This document shows, in pieces, positions 1 through 8,256 of a stretch of DNA of 64,000 bases. The translations under genes were made by a program, and so were the position numbers. Under the pieces are notes generated by a model. The model made no database searches. It had not been told where the DNA came from and saw nothing but the letters and a program-made list of their open reading frames with translations. Source of the DNA: Haloferax mucosum ATCC BAA-1512 (lineage in GTDB: Archaea > Halobacteriota > Halobacteria > Halobacteriales > Haloferacaceae); assembly GCF_000337815.1 (NCBI RefSeq), contig NZ_AOLN01000006.1, forward strand, positions 62,001 to 126,000, in the 5' to 3' direction. The number at the start of each line of letters is the position of its first letter. The first letter of the stretch is position 1.

Positions 1-82
1 GTAGGCGCGTTCTGTCCGTTCCGTCCGACCTTCGAATCAACAATCGACGTGGATTTGGTAGTCATACACAGCCAAATCATTT

Positions 83-94
83 ATGTTGCAACAT
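83..94. promoter_or_regulatory. 12-bp perfect palindrome upstream of the amino-acid transporter
   Basis: ATGTTGCAACAT reads the same on both strands. It lies about 95 bases upstream of the TATA-like box of the amino-acid transporter operon, in an AT-rich stretch. It could bind a dimeric regulator of this operon or of a gene to the left of the window. No regulator is encoded nearby, so the role is inferred. Confidence 0.35.
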
Positions 95-187
95 GTCCGA
101 GATATAACCGAATTTCTATCGTTTCAATTTATTCCCTGGCAATTTTCACCAAAATCGACGTGAATTGAGAATTCGACCGAAGAAGTG

Positions 188-194
188 TTATATG
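188..194 (+). promoter_or_regulatory. TATA-like box of the amino-acid transporter operon
   Basis: TTATATG is centred 28 bases before the ATG at 219, the spacing of a leaderless haloarchaeal promoter. It supports 219 as the start over the in-frame TTG at 165, which lies upstream of the box. Confidence 0.55.
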
Positions 195-218
195 GGGATG
201 TGCTACCTGTGGCTTGTT

Positions 219-1022
219 ATGAAACGACGTACCTACCTCAAGGGAACCGCAGGGGCCACGGCCGCGTTCACGCTGGCCGGTTGTCTCGGCGGTGGCGGCA
301 GTGAGATTACCATCGGGTCGGACATCCCATACCGGCCATTCGAGTACAGGACGACCGAGGACGAACTCATCGGCTTCGACGTTGACATCGCACAGGCCGT
401 CTTCACCGACGAACTCGGTTACGAGCACGAGTTCCAGCAGACGAGCTTCGACACCATCATCCGCTCGCTCAACAACGGGAACTTCCGCGTCATCATGTCC
501 GCGATAACCATCACCGACGACCGCGCAGAGGAGATTGACTTCTCCGACCCGTATTTCACGGCGTACCAGACGGCTATCGTCCTGAACAGCAGTGACATCT
601 CCTCGAAGGAGGACCTCCGAGGCGTCGCCGTCGGCGTCCAGAAGGGGACGACCGGCGAGAGCGCCGCGACGGGCCTCAAAGAAGAGTTCGACGGCGACCT
701 GACGATTCAGAGCTACGACCAGGTAACCGGCGCGTTCGACGCGCTCCGGAACAACCAGGTCAGCGCGGTCATCAACGACAACACCGTCAACGCGGAGTTC
801 GCCGAGCAAAGCGACAACGTCCGGTTCCTCGAAGGGACCGGTGCCGCCGAAGAGCAGGGCAAAGAAAACGCTCCACCGTATCTCACCTTCACCGTCGAGG
901 AGTACGGCATCGGCTTCCGGAAAGATGACGACGAACTCCGCGAGGAGGTCAACGGCGCACTGCAGACGATCCGCGACAACGGGACGTACGACGAGATCTA
1001 CTCCAAGTACTTCTCTGGATAA
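219..1022 (+). CDS. Polar amino-acid ABC transporter substrate-binding lipoprotein
   Basis: The 267-residue protein is a bacterial-type family 3 solute-binding protein. It should capture a polar or charged amino acid outside the cell and hand it to the permease encoded next. The N-terminus is a twin-arginine lipoprotein signal: MKRRTYLKG, a hydrophobic stretch, then the lipobox LAGC, with the mature protein starting at that Cys. The body has family signatures near IPYRPFEY and GFDVDIAQAV. An in-frame TTG at 165 would add 18 residues ahead of the twin arginines and lies upstream of the TATA box, so 219 is preferred. Permease and ATPase genes follow directly. The exact amino acid cannot be read from the sequence. 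Confidence 0.93.
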   Translation: MKRRTYLKGTAGATAAFTLAGCLGGGGSEITIGSDIPYRPFEYRTTEDELIGFDVDIAQAVFTDELGYEHEFQQTSFDTIIRSLNNGNFRVIMSAITITDDRAEEIDFSDPYFTAYQTAIVLNSSDISSKEDLRGVAVGVQKGTTGESAATGLKEEFDGDLTIQSYDQVTGAFDALRNNQVSAVINDNTVNAEFAEQSDNVRFLEGTGAAEEQGKENAPPYLTFTVEEYGIGFRKDDDELREEVNGALQTIRDNGTYDEIYSKYFSG

Positions 1023-1071
1023 GCCAAATCAGACGCACTCTTTTATCCTACCACTGTGAGAAACTCTACCA

Positions 1072-1905
1072 ATGGCTGAATCTTACTCCGAGGGACGAAC
1101 CAGAGACGGAGAGTACCAAGAGCAGTTTTTGAACGACAAAACACTCAGGCGGCTGGGCGCGACCATCGCTGGGCTATTTACGCTCGGAGTCGGTGGGTTG
1201 GTCGCGGTAATCATCTTCACGCAGGTCGATTTCGACCTCTTCAGGGAGATCATCTACCCGCAGTTCGTCGAGGCGTTCCTGCGGGTGCTCGGTATCGTCC
1301 TCGTCGGGAGTCTGTTGTCCGTCACCGCGGGCGTCATCGTCGGTCTCGGCAGGGTGTCGAACACGAGATTCACGAACGCCGTCGCAACGGGCTACGTCGA
1401 GTTCTTCCGGGGCACGCCGCTTTTGTTCCAGTTACTCGTCATCTTCACCGGCATTCCGGCGTTCTGGCCGCCCGGTCAATTCCCCATCTCCGAATGGGCG
1501 ATTCCGACCGCGATCATCGGTCTGACGCTCAACCACGCCGCCTACGTCGGCGAGGCCGTCCGCGGCGGCATCGACGCCGTTCCGGACGGACAGATGGAAG
1601 CCGCCCGCTCGCTCGGGATGTCCTACGTGCAGGGTATGCGCGAGGTCGTCCTCCCGCAGGCGTGGCGTAACGCGCTCGCCGCCATCGGCAACGACCAGGT
1701 CATCCTCGTGAAAGACACCTCGCTCCTGACGGTCATCGCCGTTCCGGAGCTCATCAGCGCGTTCCGCAACGTCAACTCGGCCACGTTCGACCCGTGGACG
1801 CCGATTATTCTCGTCGCCATCGCGTACCTCATGATTACGATTCCGCTCGGGAAAGTCGTCAGCCACCTCGAAACCCGCTCGGACTGGGGAGGTGACCGCC
1901 GATGA
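1072..1905 (+). CDS. Amino-acid ABC transporter permease (HisM/GlnP type)
   Basis: This 277-residue membrane protein is the channel subunit of the polar amino-acid transporter. After a hydrophilic N-terminus of about 35 residues come at least five membrane segments. The cytoplasmic EAA loop, starting EAARSLGMSYVQ and ending near ALAAIGN, is the site that contacts the ATPase. The stop overlaps the next start by 4 bases (ATGA), so the two are translationally coupled. A TATA-like TTTTATCC at 1041-1048 before the ATG suggests an extra internal promoter, giving separate control of binding protein and membrane subunits. Confidence 0.93.
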   Translation: MAESYSEGRTRDGEYQEQFLNDKTLRRLGATIAGLFTLGVGGLVAVIIFTQVDFDLFREIIYPQFVEAFLRVLGIVLVGSLLSVTAGVIVGLGRVSNTRFTNAVATGYVEFFRGTPLLFQLLVIFTGIPAFWPPGQFPISEWAIPTAIIGLTLNHAAYVGEAVRGGIDAVPDGQMEAARSLGMSYVQGMREVVLPQAWRNALAAIGNDQVILVKDTSLLTVIAVPELISAFRNVNSATFDPWTPIILVAIAYLMITIPLGKVVSHLETRSDWGGDRR

Positions 1906-2630
1906 GTCTCCTCGAATTCGACGAGGTGGACAAGTACTTCGGCGAGACGCACGTCCTGAAAGACGTCGGTTTGAACGTCGAGGAAGGAGAGGTGTGTGTC
2001 ATCATCGGGCCGTCCGGCTCCGGAAAATCCACGCTCCTTCGCTGTGCGAACCGACTCGAAGAGATTCAAGACGGTGAAATTCGACTCGAAGGCACCTCGA
2101 TATCCGACCCTGACGCAGACATCAACCGCCTGCGCCAGCGCATCGGGATGGTGTTCCAGAGCTTCAATCTCTTCCCGCACAAGACGGCGGTCGAGAACGT
2201 GACACTCGCGCCGACGAAGGTGAAAGGCCTCAAGGGTGACGAAGCCGAGCGCCGCGCCGACGAACTACTCGACCGCGTTGGTCTCTCCGCGCAGGCCGAC
2301 TCCTACCCGAATCAACTCTCCGGCGGCCAACAACAGCGCGTCGCCATCGCCCGCGCGCTGGCGATGGACCCGCACGTGATGCTCTTCGACGAGGTGACGA
2401 GCGCACTCGACCCCGAACTGGTCGGGGAAGTGCTGGAAGTCATGCACGACCTCGCCGACGAGGGCATGACGATGCTCGTCGTCACCCACGAGATGGGGTT
2501 CGCCCGCGAAGTGGGCGACCGTATCGTCCTCATGGCCGACGGGCGCGTCGTCGAGGACTCACCGCCCGAAGTGTTCTTCGAGGACCCGCGAACCGACCGA
2601 GGCAAGCAGTTCCTCTCGAAGCTACTCTGA
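1902..2630 (+). CDS. Amino-acid ABC transporter ATP-binding protein (GlnQ type)
   Basis: This 242-residue ATPase powers the amino-acid transporter. It has Walker A GPSGSGKST near residue 37, the Q-loop in VFQSFNLFPH, the signature LSGGQQQR, Walker B VMLFDEVTSALD and the switch His in VVTHEMG. These match the GlnQ/HisP family and the length is standard. The ATG overlaps the permease stop. It is the last gene of the operon; the next gene has its own TATA-like box. Confidence 0.95.
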   Translation: MSLLEFDEVDKYFGETHVLKDVGLNVEEGEVCVIIGPSGSGKSTLLRCANRLEEIQDGEIRLEGTSISDPDADINRLRQRIGMVFQSFNLFPHKTAVENVTLAPTKVKGLKGDEAERRADELLDRVGLSAQADSYPNQLSGGQQQRVAIARALAMDPHVMLFDEVTSALDPELVGEVLEVMHDLADEGMTMLVVTHEMGFAREVGDRIVLMADGRVVEDSPPEVFFEDPRTDRGKQFLSKLL

Positions 2631-2724
2631 GTGGGAGTGCCCTCCAATCGGCCGTGAGTCAGTCGGGGTCACACCCGACAGGTATCCAACAAGCTTATAC
2701 GCTGAAACGCCGGTTCACACCGAC

Positions 2725-2958
2725 ATGAATGACGTACTTCGCCAATTCAGCGCTGAACCACCCGATTTCGAACGACGGAAGACGATTCTGTTCTGTCCGA
2801 CCTGCGACCGCGCCGCGCACATCGACGACTGGCCGAGGCTGACGCGCGACGCTCGCGTCCGACGACTCGACTGTCCCGACTGCGGCGACGCCGTCTGGCA
2901 CGGGCTGGACGCAGACGAAGGAAAACGACCGGGCAGACTACCGACGCCGACGGCGTAA
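2725..2958 (+). CDS. Small zinc-ribbon protein, function unknown
   Basis: The 77-residue protein has two CxxC pairs, CPTC near residue 30 and CPDC near residue 52, spaced to bind one zinc ion. The rest is charged, with no other recognisable domain. Haloarchaea encode many small zinc-ribbon proteins of this sort, and several have been linked to regulation or biofilm behaviour. A TATA-like CTTATAC at 2694-2700 sits 28 bases before the ATG, so the gene is probably transcribed alone without a leader. Confidence 0.75.
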   Translation: MNDVLRQFSAEPPDFERRKTILFCPTCDRAAHIDDWPRLTRDARVRRLDCPDCGDAVWHGLDADEGKRPGRLPTPTA

Positions 2959-3055
2959 CGACCTGACGTACCGTCGGCTACCGATTAGTGACTGAGACCA
3001 CCGAGCCGCCTATTTCAGCAGTTCGACGGCTCAGTGTAGAACCGTTCTACCCCCG

Positions 3056-4510
3056 TTAGAAGAAGTCACTCAATCCCGCCTGGCTCTCGTCTGTCGAATC
3101 GCCATCGTCAGCCGATTCGTCGGTGTCGTCGCGGTTGAGCACGTCGTCGTCACCGGACTCGGCGTCGGGGGACTCGGCACCCCGTTCGTCGGTCGCAGAG
3201 ACGGCTTCCATTCCGGCGAACGCCCCACCGGCGTGTGCTTCGACCAGTTCCGCGCGGAGTTCTTCGGCGTCTTCGACGATGGATTGAACCTTGTTCGTCG
3301 TCTCGCCGCTTCCGGTGACGAACGAAACGTGGGACGTGTCGAACTCGTAGTACGCGGTCATCGCAACCGTTAGCTCGCGGGGTTTGCAGTGGTGGGTCAC
3401 CGCCGAGAGGTACGGGAGGACTTCGCGGCGGGCGGTCGCCATGCTAAACCCACCTTTCTCGGCGATTTTCCGGACGACGGTGTCGCGGGTCTTGTCTCGG
3501 GTCGAACGGTACGGTGCGCCCCCGTACCGCGTCCACCCGCCGCGGGTTCGGTCGCGTGAGGCGGCGACACCGGCGGCGAGGTTGTCCGTCGCGTAACGCC
3601 AATACGAGTAGTTCTGTGTGGCGCGGACGCGACCCAGCCAGCGGTCGGCGTTGGCGAGGAACTCGTAGGCGCGGGCGAGTTCGTCCGGTTCGTAGACGAG
3701 AGACACCTTGTCTTCGATCCACTTCGTGAGGTCGTCCGGCGTCTCGTCAACGTCGTAGGCGGTGTAGAGCGCGTCCTGTGCGGACTCCTCTTTGAGCACC
3801 GCGTCGAGGAACTCGAACAGGCCGACAGAGCGGTCTCGGTCGCCCATAATCACGTCTTCCTCGGTGATTTCGTCGCGCCCCTCGGCGATTGCCTGAAGGT
3901 CGTTGACCGCAGAACGCAGGTCGCCGCTGTTCATGTCGGCGATGCGTTCGAGGGCGTCCGGTTCGAACTCCAGTCCTTCCTTCCGACAGATATCTCGGAG
4001 GACGGGAACGATAGAGCGCGCCGAGACGTCGCGGAACTCGATTTCCTGACAGGCGTTCCGCAGGCCGCGACTCATGTCGTAGAACTCGTTGGCGATGAGG
4101 ACGATTGGCTGGCTCGACGACTTGACGAGTCTGGTCACGGCGCTCGACCCGCCGCGGTCGTAGTTCCCGTGGATGTTGTCCGCCTCGTCGAGGATGACTA
4201 ACTGCCGGGTGGACGTGCCCGTAGACGACCCCGAGAGCGTCGCGTTCTTCGCGGCGCGACCGGCGAAGCGCTCGATGACATCGCCGGTTCGCTGATCTGA
4301 CGCGTTCAACTCGACAGTCTCCCATCCCATGTCCGACGCGAGTGCGTGGGCGGCAGAGGTCTTCCCGATGCCCGGACTGCCGTGGACGACGACTGCCTCC
4401 CGATGGTCGTCCCACGAGTTGGCCCACTCTGCGAGGGCGTCGCGGGCCTTGTTGTTGCCGCGGACCTCCGAGAGCGACGACGGGCGGTACTTCTCCGTCC
4501 AATCTACCAT
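3056..4510 (-). CDS. rfcL: Replication factor C large subunit
   Basis: The 484-residue clamp-loader subunit helps RFC open the PCNA ring and load it at primer-template junctions. The start MVDWTEKYRP is the conserved RFC box I and is preferred over the longer frame to 4600. Walker A GSPGIGKT lies at residues 44-51 and Walker B DEAD at 108-111. The C-terminal tail is acidic and ends in QAGLSDFF, a textbook PCNA-interacting (PIP) box. No RFC small subunit or PCNA gene is nearby, as is usual in haloarchaea. Confidence 0.96.
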   Translation of the reverse strand: MVDWTEKYRPSSLSEVRGNNKARDALAEWANSWDDHREAVVVHGSPGIGKTSAAHALASDMGWETVELNASDQRTGDVIERFAGRAAKNATLSGSSTGTSTRQLVILDEADNIHGNYDRGGSSAVTRLVKSSSQPIVLIANEFYDMSRGLRNACQEIEFRDVSARSIVPVLRDICRKEGLEFEPDALERIADMNSGDLRSAVNDLQAIAEGRDEITEEDVIMGDRDRSVGLFEFLDAVLKEESAQDALYTAYDVDETPDDLTKWIEDKVSLVYEPDELARAYEFLANADRWLGRVRATQNYSYWRYATDNLAAGVAASRDRTRGGWTRYGGAPYRSTRDKTRDTVVRKIAEKGGFSMATARREVLPYLSAVTHHCKPRELTVAMTAYYEFDTSHVSFVTGSGETTNKVQSIVEDAEELRAELVEAHAGGAFAGMEAVSATDERGAESPDAESGDDDVLNRDDTDESADDGDSTDESQAGLSDFF

Positions 4511-4589
4511 TACCGGAGGAAGGAACGAGGCGCGTTTAGTGGTTGCGGAGCACCCGCCGACGGATGCACAGATGTCACTGATGAGAACG

Positions 4590-4597
4590 CTTATTAG
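4590..4597 (+). promoter_or_regulatory. TATA-like box of the GNAT pair
   Basis: CTTATTAG lies 28 bases before the ATG at 4622, so the two acetyltransferase genes are probably one leaderless transcript. Confidence 0.5.
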
Positions 4598-4621
4598 CAC
4601 CCTCCGAGTGCGATTTGGTTC

Positions 4622-5260
4622 ATGTTTCCCGACGAAATTGTCACCCCGCGGCTTCGGTTTCGTGCCATGTCGCGGGAGGTTGTTGACCCGATAGCGTCGT
4701 ACGACTACTTCGCCGCCTCGCGGTCGGATACAATCGAAGAGGAGACGGAGTACGTCTCATGGAACCCCCACCAGACGCCGAACGAGTCGTTCGACTTCCT
4801 GAAGCAAGCCGAGAAAGGCCACAAAACGGGCGAGAACGCCATCTACGCCATCTTCCCCCGCGACGGTGAAGACGGCGCTGGCGAGTTCGCCGGGACAACC
4901 GGATTCAACCCCGAGTGGAACAAGCGCCGCGCCGTCTTCGGTATGTGGCTCCGGAAGAAATTCTGGGGCCGCGGGTACTCGGGCGAGCGCGCCGCGGCGC
5001 TCTTTGCGGCCGTCTTCGACGTCTTCGACCTCGAAGTCGCGTCCGTACAGGTCGAACCGGAAAACGACAAGTCCATCCGGGCTATCGAGAAGTACATCGA
5101 CCGATTCGGCGGCCAGCACGACGGCCTGTTCCGAAACGCCATCTGCAACGCGAACGGAACGCCCCGGGACGTACACACCTACTCCGTGACGCGCGAGCAG
5201 TGGCTCGATGCGACCGGTGGCGACTACGATGCCGAATTCCACTGGGAGGACCGCGAATGA
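4622..5260 (+). CDS. GNAT N-acetyltransferase, RimJ/RimL type (first of a tandem pair)
   Basis: This 212-residue protein belongs to the family that moves an acetyl group from acetyl-CoA to amines, such as protein N-termini or small molecules. The N-terminal TPRLRFRAM is the usual RimJ/RimL opening. The fold is visible as GTTGFNPEWNKRRAVFG, then the acetyl-CoA loop around WGRGYSGERAAAL, then VEPENDKSIRAIEKY. Its stop overlaps the next start by 4 bases. The next gene encodes a clear paralog, so the pair arose by tandem duplication. The substrate is unknown. Confidence 0.88.
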   Translation: MFPDEIVTPRLRFRAMSREVVDPIASYDYFAASRSDTIEEETEYVSWNPHQTPNESFDFLKQAEKGHKTGENAIYAIFPRDGEDGAGEFAGTTGFNPEWNKRRAVFGMWLRKKFWGRGYSGERAAALFAAVFDVFDLEVASVQVEPENDKSIRAIEKYIDRFGGQHDGLFRNAICNANGTPRDVHTYSVTREQWLDATGGDYDAEFHWEDRE

Positions 5261-5898
5261 GCGGCCTCTTTCCCGAAGTCGTCGAGACGGACCGGCTTCG
5301 ACTGGTGGCGGCGAACCCGGACACCGTTCACCTGCTCGACGTCTACGATATCTGTTCGAAACCGGAGATAGACGAGGTGACGACCTACATGCCGTGGTCG
5401 CGTCACGAGACGCCGAAGATTACGAAGGACTTCCTCGACGACTGCGCGTCGAAGTGGGACGACGCCGAGAGCGCTCAGTTCGCCGTGTTTCCGAAAAGCG
5501 GCGAAGACGGTGCCGGTGAACTCGCCGGTTTCGGCGGCACCCACATCGACTGGAACCGTCGGACAGCCACGCTCGGCTTCTGGCTTCGGCCCCGGTATTG
5601 GGGTCGAGGGTACTCGGGGGAACGCGCCACCGCGCTCACCGCGTTGGCCTTCGACGTTCTCGACCTCGAACTCGTCACAGTCTCGCACGTCGCCGAAAAC
5701 GAGAAGTCGCGGCGTGCAATCGAGAAGTACATGGACGAACTCGGTGGCAGTCGTGACGGCCGCGACCGAAACAGCATCGTCGTCGCCGACGACCCGACCG
5801 ACGAACTCCGCTACAGTGTCTCCCGCGAAGAGTGGGTCACGGCGACGGGCGGCGATTACGACGCGGAGTTCCACTGGGATTGGAACGGGAGCCGCTAA
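5257..5898 (+). CDS. GNAT N-acetyltransferase, RimJ/RimL type (second of a tandem pair)
   Basis: The 213-residue protein is a paralog of the preceding one: TDRLRLVAANPDT at the start, RTATLGFWLRPRYWGRGYSGERATAL for the acetyl-CoA loop, and AENEKSRRAIEKYMDELGG after it. Both proteins end in near-identical text (TATGGDYDAEFHW here, DATGGDYDAEFHW upstream). The ATGA overlap with gene one fixes the start. The centre has diverged, so the two may act on different substrates or form a heterodimer. Both are uncharacterised here. Confidence 0.88.
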   Translation: MSGLFPEVVETDRLRLVAANPDTVHLLDVYDICSKPEIDEVTTYMPWSRHETPKITKDFLDDCASKWDDAESAQFAVFPKSGEDGAGELAGFGGTHIDWNRRTATLGFWLRPRYWGRGYSGERATALTALAFDVLDLELVTVSHVAENEKSRRAIEKYMDELGGSRDGRDRNSIVVADDPTDELRYSVSREEWVTATGGDYDAEFHWDWNGSR

Positions 5899-5962
5899 AT
5901 CGGCCGTTTCATCCGCTTTCACACCAACCCCCGCGACAACGGCTCGCACGACGGCCACGAAG

Positions 5963-5970
5963 CATATACG
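5963..5970 (+). promoter_or_regulatory. TATA-like box of the 5997 membrane-protein gene
   Basis: CATATACG ends 27 bases before the ATG at 5997. This decides against a longer in-frame extension that would run back over the end of the GNAT gene. Confidence 0.5.
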
Positions 5971-5996
5971 TAAAACCGACAATCGGTTCCGACGCA

Positions 5997-6578
5997 ATGT
6001 CAGTGACAACCGAATCAACCAGCGATTCGACGCAATCGACGGGGAAAACGGTCGGTATCGGAGCGGTGTCCGGTCTCGGTGCGGCACTTCTCGGCTACCT
6101 CGTGACGTACCTCGTCACCTCATCGACCATCGAGAACTCGGCCGCGAGCCAGATACTCGAAGTCCTCGGGTCGGACCTCTCGGCGTGGAAGGTCGTCGGC
6201 TGGGTGTTCATGAACGCCCACGGCGTGACGACGACGTTTCCGGGATTGTTCGGGACCACTTCCTCAGCGAATCTCATCGAAAATGCGCAGGCGTTCTCGC
6301 CCGTCCTCTACGTCGTTCCCGTGGTCGCGCTCCTCGCGGCGGGGGCCGTCGCCGCAGTCGCCAGTGGCGCGTCCTCGGCGAAGTCGGGCGCGATGGCCGG
6401 CGGTGCGACCGTGCTCGGTTATCTCCCTGTTGCACTCGTGGGTATCGCGCTGTTCGCAATCACCATCGGCGACGCGACGGCCCGACCAGACCCCGTCACG
6501 TCGGCGCTCCTCGCCGGTCTCGTCTATCCCGCCGTCCTCGGTGTCATCGGTGGCGTGGCGACCGCGACGCTCCGATAA
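5997..6578 (+). CDS. Four-helix membrane protein, function unknown
   Basis: The 193-residue protein starts with a Ser/Thr-rich stretch of about 16 residues. It then has hydrophobic segments near 17-40 and 100-125, and two more before the C-terminus (roughly 135-160 and 165-190). Small residues dominate the helices. Between helices one and two is a hydrophilic, probably extracellular loop of about 60 residues. I recognise no catalytic motif; it resembles haloarchaea-specific membrane families of unknown function. The start follows a well-placed TATA-like box. The 3' end lies 12 bases from the stop of the convergent GNAT gene. Confidence 0.8.
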   Translation: MSVTTESTSDSTQSTGKTVGIGAVSGLGAALLGYLVTYLVTSSTIENSAASQILEVLGSDLSAWKVVGWVFMNAHGVTTTFPGLFGTTSSANLIENAQAFSPVLYVVPVVALLAAGAVAAVASGASSAKSGAMAGGATVLGYLPVALVGIALFAITIGDATARPDPVTSALLAGLVYPAVLGVIGGVATATLR

Positions 6579-6590
6579 CTGAGACCCTGC

Positions 6591-7127
6591 TCAGAGGTCG
6601 CGTGCGACGAGTTCGCCCCAGTGGTCGAACCCGTATCGGTCGTAAAACGCCCGTGCTCGTTCGTTCGCTTCGTCGACGTCGAGAACCATCCGGTCCAGCG
6701 GGAGGTCTTGGGACCGCGCGTGGTCGAGGACTGCTTCCATGAGCGCGTCGGCGACGCCAGTCCCTCGATACGCGGGGTCGACAAAGAGTTCGTTGAGCAC
6801 CGCCGCGTCCCAGATAAACGTCGTCTCCTCCGGTAGTGCGAAGGCGTAGCCGACGAGTGTCGAGTCGCGTTCTCCGTCACCGTTCGCCGACGCGTCCGCG
6901 TCGGCAACGACGATACAGCCGGGGTCGTCGGTCGCACAGCGTTCGACCCACGAAAGGTAGCGCTCGCGGTAGTCCGCGGTGAGTTTCGCCTCATACTTCG
7001 AGCGTTTGTCGTCGCCGCCGGTTCCCGCCCCGATAGTGAGTTCGAACCCGCGCTTGAGGTTCCAAAATGCCTCGGCATCTCCTGGTTCGTACGGCCGAAT
7101 TTCGACGCCGTCCGGTGTCTTGCTCAT
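6591..7127 (-). CDS. GNAT N-acetyltransferase
   Basis: This 178-residue protein opens with EIRPYEPGDAEAFWNL, a common GNAT beginning. It has the central strand NELFVDPAYRGTGVADALM, in which the RGTGVA loop binds acetyl-CoA. It ends DEANERARAFYDRYGFDHWGE, the classic ARAFYERxGF closing motif. It is unrelated in detail to the RimJ/RimL pair at 4.6-5.9 kb. The start MSKTPDGVEIRP is chosen because the upstream extension is hydrophobic and of odd composition. The substrate is unknown. Confidence 0.88.
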   Translation of the reverse strand: MSKTPDGVEIRPYEPGDAEAFWNLKRGFELTIGAGTGGDDKRSKYEAKLTADYRERYLSWVERCATDDPGCIVVADADASANGDGERDSTLVGYAFALPEETTFIWDAAVLNELFVDPAYRGTGVADALMEAVLDHARSQDLPLDRMVLDVDEANERARAFYDRYGFDHWGELVARDL

Positions 7128-7284
7128 AGAGTGCGATGAGATAGCATCGGTAATGAACGCTCGGAGTCCGCGGCGATGGCACGGATATCGAACAGGTACA
7201 GGAAGAAGAAAAGGGAGGTTCAGACGAAGAAACGACAGGCGCAAGCAGAGGAGAGAGCAGTACAGAAGAAAGAAGAGAACGAAC

Positions 7285-7317
7285 ACAGCTCACGGGATGG
7301 CAATACAGCTCACGGGA
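7285..7317. repeat. 13-bp direct repeat in a purine-rich gap
   Basis: ACAGCTCACGGGA occurs at 7285-7297 and 7305-7317, a 20-base period. It sits in a strongly purine-rich strand (about 7195-7330), upstream of the 6591-7127 gene on the other strand. No gene is convincing here. It may be the transcribed leader of that gene or simple repeat drift. Confidence 0.4.
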
Positions 7318-7356
7318 GGACAAAAACAGGAACGGGCCTGGTTCGGGAACGCTCGC

Positions 7357-8004
7357 CTATCGTTCGTCGGATGGTCTCGACCGCCGACGCTCCGAGAGGA
7401 GGCGACCGCCGACGACGCCGCCGCCGAGCAAAACGAGCATGAGTTCGAGACCCGAGGAAGCGAGCGGTGCGACGCGCTCGACGTTCTCGGGTTCCGAACC
7501 GGGGGAAGGGTCAACCGCGGTGCTGTAGTGAAACGTCTCCGTCGTCGGCGGCGGTGAGTCGCTTCGGAGTTCGACGAACGTCTGGACGAAGCCGCGCGTA
7601 CTCGAGAGTTCGGCGTGTCCGTTCACCGAATAGAACGCGTCGTGGACCGGGTAAAAGACGTTGACGCCGTTTGTGAACAGGTCGGGGAGAATTCCGCCGC
7701 CGAGGAGGGACGCGACCGCGACCCACGAGGCGACGACGCCGCGAGTTCCCCATCGTTCGCGGAGGAACGACTGTTTCCGAACTGTCGTGTCGTAGAAGAC
7801 GAATGCGGCGAGCACCACCGGGAGCAACAAGGTGTGAAACAGCGCCCGGTGACTGCCGGGAACGAGCGTGCTCGTGAACGAGTCAAGGTCCGGCACTGCG
7901 GCGGCGGCGAGGACGACCGCGACCGCCCGCACGTCGAACCAGCGGCCGAGCAGGGCCACCCCGACGAGTCCACCGACGGCGACGTGAACGAGTGTCGATG
8001 GCAT
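7357..8004 (-). CDS. Membrane-bound metal-dependent hydrolase-like protein (YdjM/DUF457 type)
   Basis: The 215-residue integral membrane protein starts MPSTLVHVAVGGLVGVALL, with the early His and helix typical of the YdjM family. PDLDSF near residue 40 and HRALFHTLLLP near residue 55 supply the conserved Asp and His residues thought to bind metal. About five membrane helices are visible. The last, near the C-terminus, is followed by RRRS, a likely cytoplasmic anchor. Relatives are often annotated as LexA-binding or inner-membrane hydrolases without biochemical proof. Confidence 0.8.
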   Translation of the reverse strand: MPSTLVHVAVGGLVGVALLGRWFDVRAVAVVLAAAAVPDLDSFTSTLVPGSHRALFHTLLLPVVLAAFVFYDTTVRKQSFLRERWGTRGVVASWVAVASLLGGGILPDLFTNGVNVFYPVHDAFYSVNGHAELSSTRGFVQTFVELRSDSPPPTTETFHYSTAVDPSPGSEPENVERVAPLASSGLELMLVLLGGGVVGGRLLSERRRSRPSDER

Positions 8005-8256
8005 ACCACACAATGACCGTGCGACGACCTTGAGGTTTCCCGTCGGCGTCGTTCGGTCTCGTCTCGTTCGACTGAAGTTGGCGTGTGACGTCGCTCAGTT
8101 CCACTCGGGGACCACCGCTCCGCGGTGCGGGGACCGATTCCTCTATCGACGCAGTCGAGTTCGTCAGGCGACGACTACCACTTTCGACACCCTTTTGCGG
8201 GGCACTCTCGCACGTTTCTCCATGTCTTACCCGTCCGTCGCACCGAGGTGTGACCG

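Noticed and set aside
3056-4510. Possibility of a replication origin near rfcL
   Set aside because: No orc1/cdc6 gene and no origin-type repeats (ORB elements) are visible around rfcL or radB.
7176-7442. An 88-codon Lys/Arg-rich frame in the purine-rich gap
   Set aside because: Composition follows the purine bias, contains a short tandem repeat, and has no conserved pattern or good start signal.
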